The notes under the pieces were generated by a model. It was given only the letters and a program-made list of their open reading frames with translations. It was not told where the DNA came from and made no database searches. Positions 1-11,360 of a DNA stretch of 64,000 nucleotides are shown here, piece after piece (position 1 is the first letter of the stretch; the number at the start of each line of letters is the position of its first letter). Origin of the DNA: Durusdinium trenchii (Eukaryota > Sar > Dinophyceae > Suessiales > Symbiodiniaceae); NCBI GenBank assembly GCA_963970005.1, contig CAXAMN010001381.1, forward strand, positions 32,315-96,314, in the 5' to 3' direction. The position numbers and the translations under genes are program-made.

Positions 1-272
1 ACTACTAACTACTAACTACTAACTACTAACTACTAACTACTAACTACTAACTACTAACTACTACTACTACTACCACGACTACTACTACTACTACTACCAC
101 GACTACTACTACTACTACTACTACTACGACTACCACGACTGCTACTACTACTACTACCACTACTACGACTACTACTACTACGACGACGACTACTACTACT
201 ACTACCACGACGACTACTACTACTACTACTACCACGACTACTACTACTACTACGACGACTACGACTACTAGT
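1..272. repeat. Degenerate NAC-trinucleotide array with a 7-bp ACTACTA sub-array
   Basis: The first ~60 bases are a perfect 7-bp ACTACTA tandem repeat. It passes into trinucleotides where AC is fixed and the third position is T, C or G (TAC, CAC, GAC). On the minus strand every variant encodes valine, and on the plus strand threonine or other residues depending on frame, so long homopolymeric reading frames exist by composition alone. I treat them as non-coding. The array is truncated by the window edge. A similar array lies near 60.2 kb. Confidence 0.95.
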
Positions 273-280
273 GGCCTCAA

Positions 281-1036
281 GGTGGTGTTTAGGTTTGATC
301 AGATAGGACTGTTCGCTCATGGACTTGGGTGAGCTGAACCGTCCCGTCCGGCGGCTCACTCCACAAACTGCCTTAAATGACCTAAAATGTCAGCTGGAAG
401 TTTTTACTTGTGAGACAGGTAGATCATGTCTTTCAAGACCTCCCAGTTGTGGCCTTGTGAATCAAGGAATCCACAGGCAGTGCAAGTCACCTTGACTGTG
501 AAGCTTTTCATGTGTATATATACTTGGGATCCTTGTGCAACGGTCTACTGTTAGACTCTAGTTATCTTTAGTCGTCTAGTTGTCAGTTCTCCGTCCGTTC
601 AGGCAAGGCTTCCTTGACCTACCCTTCCTGAAACAACAATCGTTGAAGTGGAAGATGGATGAACGTGGCCGGTTGGATGACCATGTTCCTCTAGAAACAG
701 TGTGGACGACCCACTTCCATAGTTGTTTTTGGAGTGTAAAAGTTGTGGATTTGGTGGGATGCTTGCGTGTCCCGCAGTCGATGTCGGGGAAGTCTCCCAC
801 GCTCCTTCGGACGCCGCACCGGGTTTCGGAAGTGGTGGTGCCTTCGATTTCGGTGCCCAGCTGCGACATGAAGCTGAGTTTAGTACATAATGTATATATA
901 CATAACAGTGTCTCCCTATAGATATAGCTATAGATAGCTATAGGCTATAGTGTTTCCCTAGTTTCAAGTACCTCCGTTTCGAAGGTGTTCGGGGTGGTTC
1001 TAAGGACTTTCAAACCCACCTGAGATGTTTTCCCCA
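281..1036. other. No gene recognised
   Basis: Unique-looking sequence. A pair of overlapping opposite-strand frames of about 100 codons at 576-921 shows no recognisable domain. Positions 919-952 are a run of TATAGATAGCTATA-type AT-rich repeats. I see no splice-bounded exon. Confidence 0.5.
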
Positions 1037-1140
1037 GGGATCCACAGACCTTCTCAGAAGGTTCTCGGACCCTCCAAACCTGCATTAAAGATCCGTAAAG
1101 TATCTCCAATCACCTTCTCAGGTTCGGTCTCTGGATCCAT
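1037..1140 (+). repeat. Foldback repeat family B, copy 1
   Basis: A ~100-bp unit begins GGATCCACAGACCTTCTCAG and ends with CTGGATCC, so both ends carry GGATCC in inverted orientation. The interior has CCCTCCAAACCTGCA and, about 25 bp later, TATCTCCAATCACCTTCTCAG. Both interior blocks recur in the copy at 50.94 kb, and in inverted form in the copy at 16.6 kb. Three copies sharing the same block order make this a dispersed family rather than a chance match. Confidence 0.6.
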
Positions 1141-3055
1141 ATAGGGTCTGCTTCAGCTCTTTGGAACCCTACGGTCAATGCCACAAGTCACAGCCTGCCA
1201 CGGAGCCACCACAGCCACGGAACCTCCACGGTGGTCCAGGCTCCCATGCGCTCTCAACGGCCGTGCCGGTGAGACCAAGTCAATTCTCAACGTCCTGCGC
1301 GCGACCAAGCGCAACGTGCCCCGCGCGCGAGCAGAGTTTCCATACAGATTGCAATTAGTTCTGTTTGAATATGCTTTTCGGTGGTGGCTCCTAAGTAAGT
1401 GGGGAGGTAAATTTGTTTCTTAAAGGACCTCTATGGTCTCGATCCCAAGAGCTTTTCCTGGCATGTTGTTCTTTTTCGTTCTTTGTTTGATCTGACAGTC
1501 GACATGAAGTGGGTCTTGGGTTTGGATTTGGTTTTGACAAAGTTTTTGAAAACCATGTCTTGCTTTGGCCCATTTTTTCGGGTTCGGAATCAATCCGTAT
1601 CGATCCGATCCGAGCTCGAAAATGCCAAACACCTGTATTGAAGTGTTGTGTGGTGCAAAGTGGTGAACAAGAGTGGAGTTTTGCACCAAAAAAGGTCCAC
1701 GGGTTTGTTGAACCAGCCGATTTACTCAGAAGAGGATGTGGGAAAGCACGATTGCTGTAGTAGTGTAGGAAGATTGAAGATATTTGAGGATTATCATGCT
1801 ATACGCTTATGACTCAAACAACGTAAAACGTCGACATGTGTTTTTCAAGAAAAAGATCGTGCAAGGTTCGATTCCTCTCCCCACTGGAGACACCACCAGT
1901 TCATACCAGTTCCAAGTTCCTGGCAAAAAACATCAGATTTCTCCGCGACCCTGGAAAACAGTCTCGCTCCATGCGTGCCCATGCCGTGCATGGCTCATGG
2001 ACCGAACGTCTCGGAGCTGTGTTCATGGGTAGAAGATCGATGAAACTCACGAAGCATGACGACTCTTGGGGAGGGAAAGTGTTCGAAATGGGTGGTAAAA
2101 CATGGTAAAACCACATGGTCTCACTGGTCGAAAGGTGTTTTGGTTGGCGGCCATATTTTAGATAGACCTTAGATTTATAATGATTTATATACAGTACTTA
2201 GATGGTTTCTTTTGAGCCCGGCCTGCATCTTGAATGCCTGGGCTGGCCTGGCCTGCTCTGGGACCGAACTCTTTGGCCACTTTTGGCCGTCATTTTGTGG
2301 GGCCGAAGACTTGACATTTTATCAGTCGGATTGGAACCAGTCGACGTATGAGAACTAGAACTGGCTGGAAATCCTTCGTCGTCAGCGGGTTCGTTGTAGC
2401 GCAGATCAGAAGTCTTTCAGAGATTTGGCAGAATGAACTTGAATGAACCGCTTGACATCGGAGGTTTGCCAATGTTTGCATAAGTTTGCACATGTTTGGA
2501 CTTCTGTTAACAGCTTAAGTCGTTGGAACAATTAGGGGCCTGATTCGATTCCTGAGAGCCTCTACATGGCTGGAGAACCGGGATGTTCACCGGGTTGGGC
2601 CCCTTTTGCAAGCGTCGATTCGGTGTGCCAGTTCTTGGTCCCGTTTCAAGTTTCGTGCAGCACGAGTGGGGAGCTTGAGATTTGCCACTGAAATCAACTG
2701 TTTTCTGAGAGGACCCTGGAGGCCAAGAAGGCAGTGAAGAGTGAGAGACAGAGTTTCACAAACTACAGCGAGATGATTGAAAAACACCAGGTGAACACTA
2801 TCTTTGGGAGGGGGTGATTGTAGACTCCCATCATCCTATTTTATACCTAGTTGAACAAAGAACATCAATCCCACTACCGTTTTGTTTGCATGTCCACAGG
2901 CGCAATGACAACAGGAACAAACTGGATGCCAACTTGAATGACATACCACAAAGGCCTGAAGCTCTCGGAAAAAGGATGGCAGACATGGCAAGCCAGCACC
3001 ATGCGATGGCACAAGACAATGCCACTATCATTGGCACACCTTAGCTATCCAAGCA
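1141..3055. other. No supported gene; isolated GC-rich patches
   Basis: A GC-rich patch at 1178-1345 has an open frame on the plus strand containing NVLRATKRNVPRARAEF but no convincing splice boundaries. Other frames in this stretch are short and without domains. Around 1860 there is a tRNA B-box-like GGTTCGATTCC without a foldable T arm, so it is not called. Confidence 0.4.
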
Positions 3056-3517
3056 ATGGCAAGTCACCATGACCACATCAAGCAACATCATATTTTGAGC
3101 ACCATGCAAGACAACACTATGGAAAGCTCGAGTGCGGAGCAATGGTGGAACAATGTTGGGCCTGTGGGTGTGACAACACTAAGCTCCCCAGATCTTATAC
3201 TGGTTGTAGACGAGCATTTCCATGTTCTAGGTACTAACAGCACCGTCTCCACAGAGCGAGACTCTTTGATCAGTTGGTGCGTGGCGAGAGGTGCACCGTG
3301 GACTATTTGGATCCCGAGAAACACCAAGAAGGACAGCGATGGCCTCCCCTGGAAGTTGGTACCCTCATATCCAACCGGAGTCATCAGTGCACAGATACTA
3401 ATCATGGCTGGATATCAGAGAACTGAACCTGAAAGGTCAAGGGCACAATCTGCTCCTTCCTGCGAAGCAGCTGATGGATCGCACGAGACACTCGTTTCGC
3501 GCCCTATGCCAAATTAA
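3056..3517 (+). CDS. Hypothetical open frame, 153 codons, unrecognised
   Basis: An open plus-strand frame of 153 codons, start region ambiguous (3056 or an ATG at 3104). Parts such as WWNNVGPVGVTTLSSPD and APWTIWIPRNTKKDSDGLPW read like a soluble protein, but no family is recognised. A minus-strand frame of 105 codons overlaps it. It may be a chance frame or an exon remnant. Confidence 0.18.
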   Translation: MASHHDHIKQHHILSTMQDNTMESSSAEQWWNNVGPVGVTTLSSPDLILVVDEHFHVLGTNSTVSTERDSLISWCVARGAPWTIWIPRNTKKDSDGLPWKLVPSYPTGVISAQILIMAGYQRTEPERSRAQSAPSCEAADGSHETLVSRPMPN

Positions 3518-4029
3518 CCGGCCCGAACGCGCTGAGGGCATAGGGAGCGCAGAAGGAACGTGCTCCCATCCGAGCATTTCAAACAAATTAATGCTACACC
3601 ACTTAACTTGTGCAACCACTTGACTTGTGCAGATGAGTGGCTCACTGGTTGCTGCCAAGTTGTCATCTAAATATGTGATGATCAAAATGTCTCGTTGAGA
3701 TCATTTGTTGGATTGCAATGGACACGTTTGGAAGCATGTAGTCATGGGTTCCCACAAAGAATGAATCAATTGTGATTTTGCAATCGATTTGTCTTGGTGT
3801 CTTTGGTGAGATTTCTGACCATGCTCCATGGTGAGCCACTGTTGATGTGTGTGCTGCGTCCTGCTGGCCAAAGTGGCCAGCACGGGCACTCAGCGCACGC
3901 TCAGTTGTTTCAGGATCAGATCGGTCGCGGAAAGAGACCGCAGATGCGGTTGCGAGGTGCCATCTATGACAGCGTGTTCTTTTTCGGTGTTTTTTTGTTT
4001 AATCACCACCTTAGGCAAAAAACAGGGGG
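3518..4029. other. No supported gene
   Basis: A moderately GC-rich patch at 3845-3960 has open plus-strand frames (for example with SVAERDRRCGCEV) but no family match. It runs directly into the inverted-repeat element starting near 4030. Confidence 0.4.
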
Positions 4030-4826
4030 GACCATGGGGGCCTTTTTATTGTAACTTTATATTTTTTTTGGGGGGGGTGATAAATGTAACCTCCCCCCAG
4101 TCCAGTTTCATAGCTTTTGCCGGGCAGATAGCAAAGGTATGGAAGGTAGCTGCACTTGTCTCTTCGAAAGCTTCAAAGTTACATTATGACCCCCTCCCCC
4201 ACAAAAGACATGCGCTGACTGGAGATCCCTGGGCAAGTCTGGGGAAGCACTGACAGACTTACAAACAAGGTACAGACAAACAGAGGGGGTGGAAACATGT
4301 AACTTGCATCTATTGAGGTCCAGGTCCCCCCCTGTAAATATAGATCAATTAATTTAACTTAGAAAGGTTGGATGTAAGAAGGGCATGCCCATATGACAAT
4401 CTTAAGGATATATCTTCAGAAGGGCATACCTATTTTCTGTAAGCTGGGAAGCTCGGATAAGCCAAAATTGGGGAGAGCACCAGCAAATCTAGAGAAACAA
4501 CATCTACTAAGAAGATACAGTTTAAGACGGACATGACATAACTAAAAAAGAAAACGTCAGCTGGGAACCTGAGATAAGCCAAAATTAACATGTTTGTGCA
4601 ATCTGTGCATGCTTTCCGATTTGTCCCATAATTGTAGCTTACATTTTCCTGAACGTCCTGAACAATGAAACGTTCATGTTTGCTTAGACCGTTTCAGGCA
4701 TGTTGGTACCTGGAAAATGTAATGCTACATGTTCTAGGTCTTGCCTGGAAAACGTAAGATTACATTTTCCAGGTACCAACCTATGAAACATGTAAGTTAC
4801 AATAAAAAGGTCCCCCCCTCATGGTC
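4030..4826. mobile_element. Non-autonomous inverted-repeat (MITE-like) element, about 800 bp
   Basis: The left end (4030-4057) reads GACCATG, then a G run, then CCTTTTTATTGTAACTT. The right end (4794-4826) is the inverted complement: AAGTTACAATAAAAAGG, a C run, CATGGTC. The 17-base core matches exactly in inverted orientation, and the outer GACCATG also matches, with small indels in the homopolymer. The interior is non-coding and rich in further GTAAC/GTTAC motifs and G- or C-homopolymers (4071-4098, 4321-4336), as if derived by internal duplication. No target-site duplication is obvious. Lack of any transposase frame means it would have to be mobilised in trans. Confidence 0.7.
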
Positions 4827-5575
4827 ATAGGGATCTTCCTTTTTGTTCAAGAAACATCTCATTTCGAAGTGTTCATGAGGTTTTGTGGACATGATGTTTG
4901 TCATTGGAAAGAGTCTAAAAGCTTTCTCTTCCATATACAGGGCTTCAAGGGTAAACCATACTCAACTCCATTATATAACAACCATTTTACTGTAGGAACT
5001 ATAGGAGGTACATGGAGTGCTGAGGACTATGTTGTTTCGCTCCTTTTGTGTCTACAAGTATAGTTGCTAGTAACCTGATAAAGCGCCCACCATTTTGTGG
5101 TGAGACGTTCGAAATCGGACTAGTATTTCATCATGAGTCCTGGAGTCCTCGATGGTTGAGCTTATTGATGTAACAACTTGGAAGTTGAAAGCATGATGGC
5201 AATCATTTCTATCGGAGGTTTGGTTTATTCTGGGTAATTGTGTTTTATCACACACCCAAAGAAACAGTATACTGCCAAGTATTATACAGAAGGTATACCG
5301 ACTGCATGATGTTCGCCCGACAGGAATTTCATCCAACAGGAATCGTGGATAGAGGAGTGGCAGGCGATATATTTCCATCGTGTTGCTTCGTCAGCCCAAC
5401 TTGTTTGTCCCTGTAGTTGTTGTTGAACATTTCTAGAACATCAGACCTATAGCCTATATAGTTCCCTTTGCATCAGAATCAAAGCTGTTTGCTTGGAGAC
5501 ACTTCAGCTTAAAACGCACCAAGTTGGCCGGGTTGGCCGGCAACTTCAGTTGGTCGGCTTCCTGAGAAACCGGGT
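4827..5575. other. No supported gene
   Basis: Unique-looking sequence with short frames in both orientations. A 103-codon minus-strand frame at 5067-5378 shows no domain. The stretch ends where PPR-like coding sequence begins near 5.58 kb. Confidence 0.4.
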
Positions 5576-5580
5576 GTATA

Positions 5581-5747
5581 CACCACGCTGGAGCGTGACA
5601 TCAGGAGCGCTTCAGCTGCTGGGCATGCTCCGGGGCCCATGGCGCCCGGATGGCAGCATGGTCAGCTTCAACACAGGCATTAGCGCATGCGAGCAGGCCG
5701 GCATGGGCGGCATGTCCGGCGATCGCAGGCCCAAAGCCAAGCATGGG
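5581..5747 (+). CDS. PPR-like repeat exon fragment
   Basis: The plus-strand frame contains ALQLLGMLRGPWRPD followed by MVSFNTGISACEQAG. The pattern (helix A with LQLL..M, then xPDxxxFNTxISACE) is that of pentatricopeptide repeats, RNA-binding helical-hairpin proteins that are abundant in plants and dinoflagellates and usually act in organelle RNA processing. About one and a half repeats are visible, and exon edges are not certain. GC content is higher than in the flanks. Probably one exon, or a retrocopied fragment, of a PPR gene continuing at 7.9-8.3 kb on the same strand. Confidence 0.5.
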
Positions 5748-5756
5748 ACATTCTAG

Positions 5757-7880
5757 GGATTGCAGGCAGTTGGCAACCATGTAGTATGGGTGCCCTTGCT
5801 TTGACGGTCTCTTTAATTCCCTTTCAAAGTCGTGTTGATTTCCTAGACCCTGTAATTGTGCGTGTCATTCTGAGCAAACCCAATGGAGTTTGGCTCGCTT
5901 GCAGATTCTAGATGTTTTGAGAGACATGCTTGTGGGGCAGTCAGGGATCCACGAAGAGTCTTTCACATCATTTGAGACTATAAGCCACAACATGCCATGA
6001 CTTTGAACCCATTTGACCTCTGTTTTGAGAGGAAAAGACAATGTGTTGGCAAGTGTTGGCTCCAAAGCAGGGTTCTCTCAGAAATGGCTTCAATAAAGCC
6101 AAGCTGATGTTCACCTATTGCACTGATTGGGCTGCGTGAAGAGCTTGATTTAGTAGCTTCTTGTAACTAGTAGCGATGCACTTGTTGCTTGTTGGGGATG
6201 GAGATGAAACCTTCACTACTCACTAGGTTTGCTAGTGTACGAAGACTGTCAGCGGCGAAGTCACTGCTTCCTCCAGAGGCAAAGGGAATTGTCTCTTGAT
6301 GAGTCAATGACAGGTTCATGGGTGTCACCAACACAGATCAAACAGATCATTCACTCCACTGAAACATTTAATTATTGTTAGCCAGTCTGTTGGGGGGGCA
6401 GTTTCTCATAGCACACAAGTGCCCTCATACTACTTGGACAACATTCATAATCTAATTACGCAAGTTCCGACTTTTGCCTGGGTTTCCCTGGCTATAGGCA
6501 ATAAAGCATGGGACGAGGGCGAGGAACGGGGAATCTGCCATGACTTACAGAAATGATGAAGTTCAAGCTTTCCTACCAGTGTTTAAGATCTACAGGGGTT
6601 CCAAGTTCGACATCCAGATGAACCTTGGCATGATAAGCCATGTTTAAATACCCTGGAACCTACTTGCAGGTTCGTCTGACAGAAGAAGTACAACTCTTTG
6701 GGCTTTCCTCGCAAAGAGCACCAAATTGCTTTCCCGGGCTTTGCGCACTATGTTCAACAACTTCTGACTGCATGACTTCAAATCCAACTTCAGCATTGCC
6801 CACCCAGGTTCACTGGGTTCACTGCTCGCGACCCTTCGGTGACCCGTTGACTGAAAAACACTTCACTTCGAGCGATCCGACATCAATTCTGGAGACACTC
6901 GCCTGAGAGGTGAACCTTCCGGTCGTAGCGGTGGCCTCCAACCGGTCGCAGCGGGGCGAACAGATCACGAAAGGTAGCTTGAGCTACCTGAGTTCTCCTT
7001 GCTTTAGCAAAAATATATTACAATCAGGAGTTGGGATTGTGCATTGAGTTTGGTCCTGTAAGAGTTGATTCTGTTCGTCGGGGGGGGATCAAATCCCCCC
7101 TGCGTCGGTTCACGCCGTCATGGACTTTTACCAGGGTTGCTTGTGATTGCCTGCTACCTTTCGTTCACCCCCTCCTCTCTCAAGTTTTCACGACCGGCTG
7201 CACGAACACTTGGGGTCCAGGCCTTGCGCTGGCCGACAGCTTTAGAGTTCCTGCAGCTGCACAGTCTGCAAGGAGTCGAGACAGAGGCACGGGGACCGGA
7301 CCGGCGAAAAAGAGGGGACCGAGGGACAATGGGAGCAGGTGGGAAGAAGAAACTATGAAATCACCAAGGTGTTAAGTTGGGGTCTCCTGTTAACATGGGG
7401 CTCCCAGCTTGATTTTCCCACATTTTCCAAATTCTTTCGCGCCCACTGGGTGACAGACCCCAGCTGGTGGGACATGGAAGACAAGCACCACCAACAAGGA
7501 GACTGTTCCACATCACTTTCGTCGGCGCAGTGCAAAAAGGTGCGTGTTGATCAAAAGCAATTAATTGCCTTTCTTAATCTTTCTTCCATCAACAACATCG
7601 CCCACATTACTCAGCATCGCCCACTTCAATTTGCGCATGGACACAGGTTGACTGGATGAAAGGCAGGGACTTTCATGACTGTCTCCACCCTGCATTCAGG
7701 AGGTTGGTTATATGATCAGCAAAAAGAGTTTACTGCCAATGCACAGAGAGAGTAGAGCTAAACCAACACCAATTGCGGATTTTCACCCACTATCCGCTAT
7801 ACAATCCCACCTTTTCACTCTGTGTGCCGCCACCAGACCACCGACCCAGTTCCCTCACTCACGCATGCAACACAGCGCAG
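5757..7880. other. Intron or intergenic; GC-rich island near 7.2 kb
   Basis: Mostly unique sequence without recognisable coding. A GC-rich plus-strand patch at 7200-7350 has overlapping open frames (one containing SLQGVETEARGPDRRKRGD) that might be an exon without clear boundaries. If the PPR fragments on either side belong to one gene, this is intronic. Confidence 0.35.
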
Positions 7881-8027
7881 GTCGTGTCCTTCAATGCAGC
7901 CATCGGCGCCACAGGAGCAGCGCGAAGCTGGCGATGGGCGTGGCAGCTCCTTGAACGCTGCCAGCTTAGGCTGCTTGGACAAATTCCCACCCACATGTGG
8001 GACACGTGGACTGGACAAATAATGTGA
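7881..8027 (+). CDS. PPR-like repeat exon
   Basis: Directly after CAACACAGCGCAG (a good 3' splice site) the plus frame opens in phase 0 with VVSFNAAIGATGAARSWRW and AWQLLERCQL. This is the dinoflagellate-typical PPR helix pattern (VVSFNAAIxAxxxxxxWxxAxxLL). The frame stops at 8025-8027. The true exon end may be an earlier, unmarked donor. Its GC content exceeds that of the upstream sequence. Same strand as the PPR-like fragment at 5.6 kb. Confidence 0.5.
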   Translation, partial: VVSFNAAIGATGAARSWRWAWQLLERCQLRLLGQIPTHMWDTWTGQIM

Positions 8028-8121
8028 ACATCGAAACTGGATGGCCAAGGGAAATGTAGCAGAGTGAGATTTCGTTTCGGATGCATCATCTTAAGCTTTA
8101 TTTGTTTTGCCTTTTCCACAG

Positions 8122-8330
8122 CGACCGGTGGGTCGACCCCTTTGTCTTTCGACCCAGTGGGCGATCGGGTGGCTCGTTCTTGCCGCTCAGGTCAGATCCT
8201 TCGGAACGCAGCTACACCCAGATGCTGGCAGCACTCTCCTGGCCATCCTGGAGCTTGGGTCGCCCCGCGTTCGAGGGTTTTTTCACGGCGCGTGCGGTTT
8301 TGGCCGACATGGGAGCTTTGCTTCGACGGA
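8122..8330 (+). CDS. Candidate exon after a strong acceptor, possibly of the same PPR gene
   Basis: TTTGTTTTGCCTTTTCCACAG ends at 8121 and is a strong polypyrimidine-AG acceptor. The following GC-rich sequence is open in two plus frames. One contains SERSYTQMLAALSWPSW and LADMGALLRR, which could be a diverged PPR helix pair. A GTCAGA donor at 8191 would give a 69-bp exon, in which case the rest belongs to other exons. Frame choice is not settled. Confidence 0.35.
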
Positions 8331-8949
8331 GTACGCCGGGGTGGTCAGTTTTAGAGTCAATCCACCGGGTCCAACTCCAGGTGGACCGGGTCCAGCAACT
8401 GGGGGGTTGGTCGATGGGTCCAGTGCACCGGAACTGCCATGCTTTGCGAAAAACAGAACCCAATGTCGTTGCCAATGACTGGAAGATCGGCAGATCGGAA
8501 ACAACATCAACTCCATGGAACTTGCATCAGATTCCTAGCTCTCCAGAGAATGAGAAGTTAACCAGTTAAACTCATGTTTGAGAAATCAAGGTATTTGGGA
8601 TTGAATTAGCTCTATCTCTGAACTCTGAGTTGTCACGCTTCACTTTGAAATCCATCTTCCGTTGGACGTTCGACCCAGTGACCCCTCAGCTCCGGCGGCC
8701 GCTCGTCGTGACAAAAACGGGATGTTTTGAGTGCGCACCAGCCTTTTGCTGTGTATCATTGACACTGCGATCCTCCACAGTACCTTCGAACAATTAAGAC
8801 ATGACCCTATAATAAGGGTAAGGACTTGTACTATCTTGTACTTGGAGATTCCAGGTGGATCAGAGGAACCTGGAATGGGGTGTCTCCAACACCTGCGAGA
8901 CCACGATGTCTCTCGCTTCTACATTTGTTTGTTTCTCTTTTCCTCTTAG

Positions 8950-9034
8950 GTCTAAGCCTCTTCCAGGAGACGGGGAGCCGGATGGGGAGTGGATCGCCCC
9001 TCCGAGCGCACGAGGGATGGAATCCCTCGGAGCT
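8950..9034 (+). CDS. Short well-bounded exon, unrecognised product
   Basis: A long pyrimidine tract ending CTTTTCCTCTTAG precedes G at 8950 (the dinoflagellate AG|G acceptor form), and GTGAGA follows at 9035. The enclosed 85 bp is open in one frame and reads SKPLPGDGEPDGEWIAPPSA then RGMESLGA. Neither flank continues with coding-like composition. The product is unknown. The peptide is acidic and proline-rich, probably a linker. Confidence 0.5.
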
Positions 9035-10376
9035 GTGAGACACCTTCCAGTTGGACCCCATGGAAGAAGGGCAATAGACCAAAAATCATTGGTTGGTGGT
9101 TTTCCATGGTTTTCCAATGTTGTCCATATAGTTATATTTATATCCCATCTATATTTAAGCCATGATCTTGCGAGCCATCCCTTCGTACATGATTAACCAG
9201 ATTCATGTGGCAAACCACCCAGGTTCCTGTTTGCTCCACTAACTTGCGGTAGCAGCAGTGGTGACCAAACCTGCACTGGTGACCCGCTGAGTCAAGTACC
9301 AGTGGAACACCCGAGCCACCCGAGCTCATGAACTGCGACGACCACGGATGTCCACCTACAGGCCATGTCGGTGGTGGGTTTCGACGCCTCCACTGGGCCC
9401 CCCATCTCAACCATCCCAACTGGAGAGCTTTCGTCGTGTCAAGCAGAAAACCTACGCATCAACGGAGAAACAATTCCTTAATTTGGTTCCCGAGCGGAGG
9501 AAGCATGGATGAGATGCGCCATTTGGCTGGACACTTTCGACCTGTTCGAAACGCAATGTTTGAATCTTCCGACCAGGGCCCCTTCAAGAGGTGACTGAGA
9601 CGTCCGAACGAGAAGCTTTGAAGACCTTGGACGCACCCTCAAGTTGCTAGCTACACACTCTACACGCTGGCCTACAATGACCTAATGCAGCAACACGTTT
9701 TTCACGATCCATGTCTTCAGAAGGGAGCACAACCAGGGTGCACATCGACTCTAACATCCAGTTGTACAGATCGAGCTCCTTGCGTTTAAGAGTAACCATA
9801 GCTTCATGTTTGATGATTTGGCTGAGATGATCCTATATTCTTGTAGATTATCCTCAGCTAGAAGTATTGTTTTTGCTACAAGTTGGCAAAACTCAATGGT
9901 TTCTCGGATACTTTTCAGTACCGACATCCATGTCAGACCAAGTCCACCCATGAAAACCTTCCAAATCCGAGAAGTTTCTAGTGTGTGTGTGTCCTTGTAA
10001 TTTTTGGTGGAACTTTAGATTGTATTATAGAAAAGAACTAGCGGGCCATTGATTCATTCTTGATCGATTTCCCAAGCACCTTGAGGACTTAGAGTGATTT
10101 TAACTTGCGGCCCAAACGAACCTCCCAAACGCTCGATTCGCCACACACGTGTCGATTCCGGTCGAGCGAAGGAGCTCAAGGGCGAGCGAAGGACAGCTCT
10201 GGAGGCGATGATGATGCTTTTGGCTTCTGGTGTAGACTGTTGGCCGATGGCCTTGCAACTTCTGCAGGAGGCGCCAGCCAGATGGCCGTTTCTGCGCGGA
10301 TGCGTTTCTTTGTGTTTCTGCGGATGCCTTGAACGCAAGAATTGGGATGTGGAGGAAGGGGAACTGAATCAAAAGC
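9035..10376. other. Mostly non-coding; one weak PPR-like frame at 10.16-10.30 kb
   Basis: Nothing recognisable to about 10.1 kb. At 10,160-10,310 a GC-rich plus frame contains ALEAMMMLLASGVD and WPMALQLLQEAP, whose helix spacing resembles a degenerate PPR unit. No clear splice sites bound it, so it is noted here rather than called as an exon. Confidence 0.3.
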
Positions 10377-10420
10377 GGAGATCCTCCGCACTTGACATGG
10401 AGATCTTCCGCACTTGACAT
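10377..10420 (+). repeat. 22-bp tandem duplication
   Basis: Two adjacent 22-bp units, GGAGATCCTCCGCACTTGAC plus AT, differ by a single base (C/T). A simple recent local duplication. Confidence 0.85.
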
Positions 10421-10582
10421 CTAAAAAGCTCTAAAGTCATGAGGCCGTCAGAGGCGTTGCTGGATTTTGTCAAGTATGGAACCAGCTTGTGGAACATCAT
10501 TTGAGCAAGCACTTTCATTTGGTGTTGACCACAGTAGTCTACAGCATGCTCTAATTGTTGGTCCAACATCAGTATTCGCTGG

Positions 10583-10747
10583 TGAACGAGATAAGGGGGC
10601 GTAATTGAACGAGATACTGAGATACTTTTGTTTGATGACACTAAAGTAGTCTGAACGAGATACCGTGATTTGCCACTAAAGCAATCTGAACGAGATACCG
10701 CAACATGACCATACAAAAGCATACTAAAGCTAGTCTAAACGAGATGG
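10583..10747 (+). repeat. Dispersed GAACGAGATACCG repeat cluster
   Basis: Five copies of (G)AACGAGAT occur at about 10583, 10607, 10653, 10688 and 10738. Three are preceded by ACTAAAG followed by a (T/C)A(G/A)TCT variant, so the repeating unit is ACTAAAG..TCTGAACGAGATACCG with spacings of about 35-55 bp. The unit has no obvious coding sense. Confidence 0.65.
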
Positions 10748-11360
10748 GAACCCCACACATAGTGTGTTTGAATGTATTTGAGTTGAACCAATCAATGCCG
10801 CTCATTGAACTCCCAGACCGTCACGGAGCCCAACCCACCTTCCAAGCACCCCGAGCTGGCCTAGCCGTGCTCCGGGACGATGTGGTGTTCATGTTCGAAA
10901 AAAGCGTGTGGCGATCTGCATTTGCATCAAAGCAAGATTAGGGACGGACCCTGAAAAATCCCACCCCAAAAGGCCACAAAACACACCCTCTCCATACCCC
11001 TCTCCCGGTCACTCACCGGTCGCCTTCGCTCTTCTTCCGCGGCCGCGGAGCCTTCGCCAGGTCACCGATCCAAGTCCTGTGATGTTGAGGCGACCACCAA
11101 GTGATGGGACGTTAGAATTCGCGACGAGGAGAGGAAAACAACAGAGCCAACCTGTTCAAACAGGTCCAACCTGTTTCAAACAGGTTGGATGACAAGAGAA
11201 AACTAAGAGATTGTAATATCAGGACTTCATGGTTGACCTTAGGACGCTAAAACCACTTGTTTGTGTTCCCATGTCTCAGTCTATATTGGATTTGATTTGC
11301 TCCATGATGCTCCATGTTTTGCCAGCATGATCACGTTTATATACTTGTTTATCATCTCCC
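10748..11360. other. No firm gene
   Basis: A GC-rich segment at 10,950-11,150 is open in one plus frame (with RPRSLRQVTDPSPVMLRRPP) and could hold an exon. Just after it, a small palindrome CAACCTGTTTGAAC.. repeats three times at 11,149-11,188. No product is recognised. Confidence 0.3.

Noticed and set aside
47..359. Poly-Val and Ser/Arg-rich frames at the start of the window
   Set aside because: They are translations of the trinucleotide array and arise from composition.
1840..1890. tRNA-like B box GGTTCGATTCC
   Set aside because: The bases on either side cannot form a T-arm stem, and no A box or acceptor stem is found at the proper distance.
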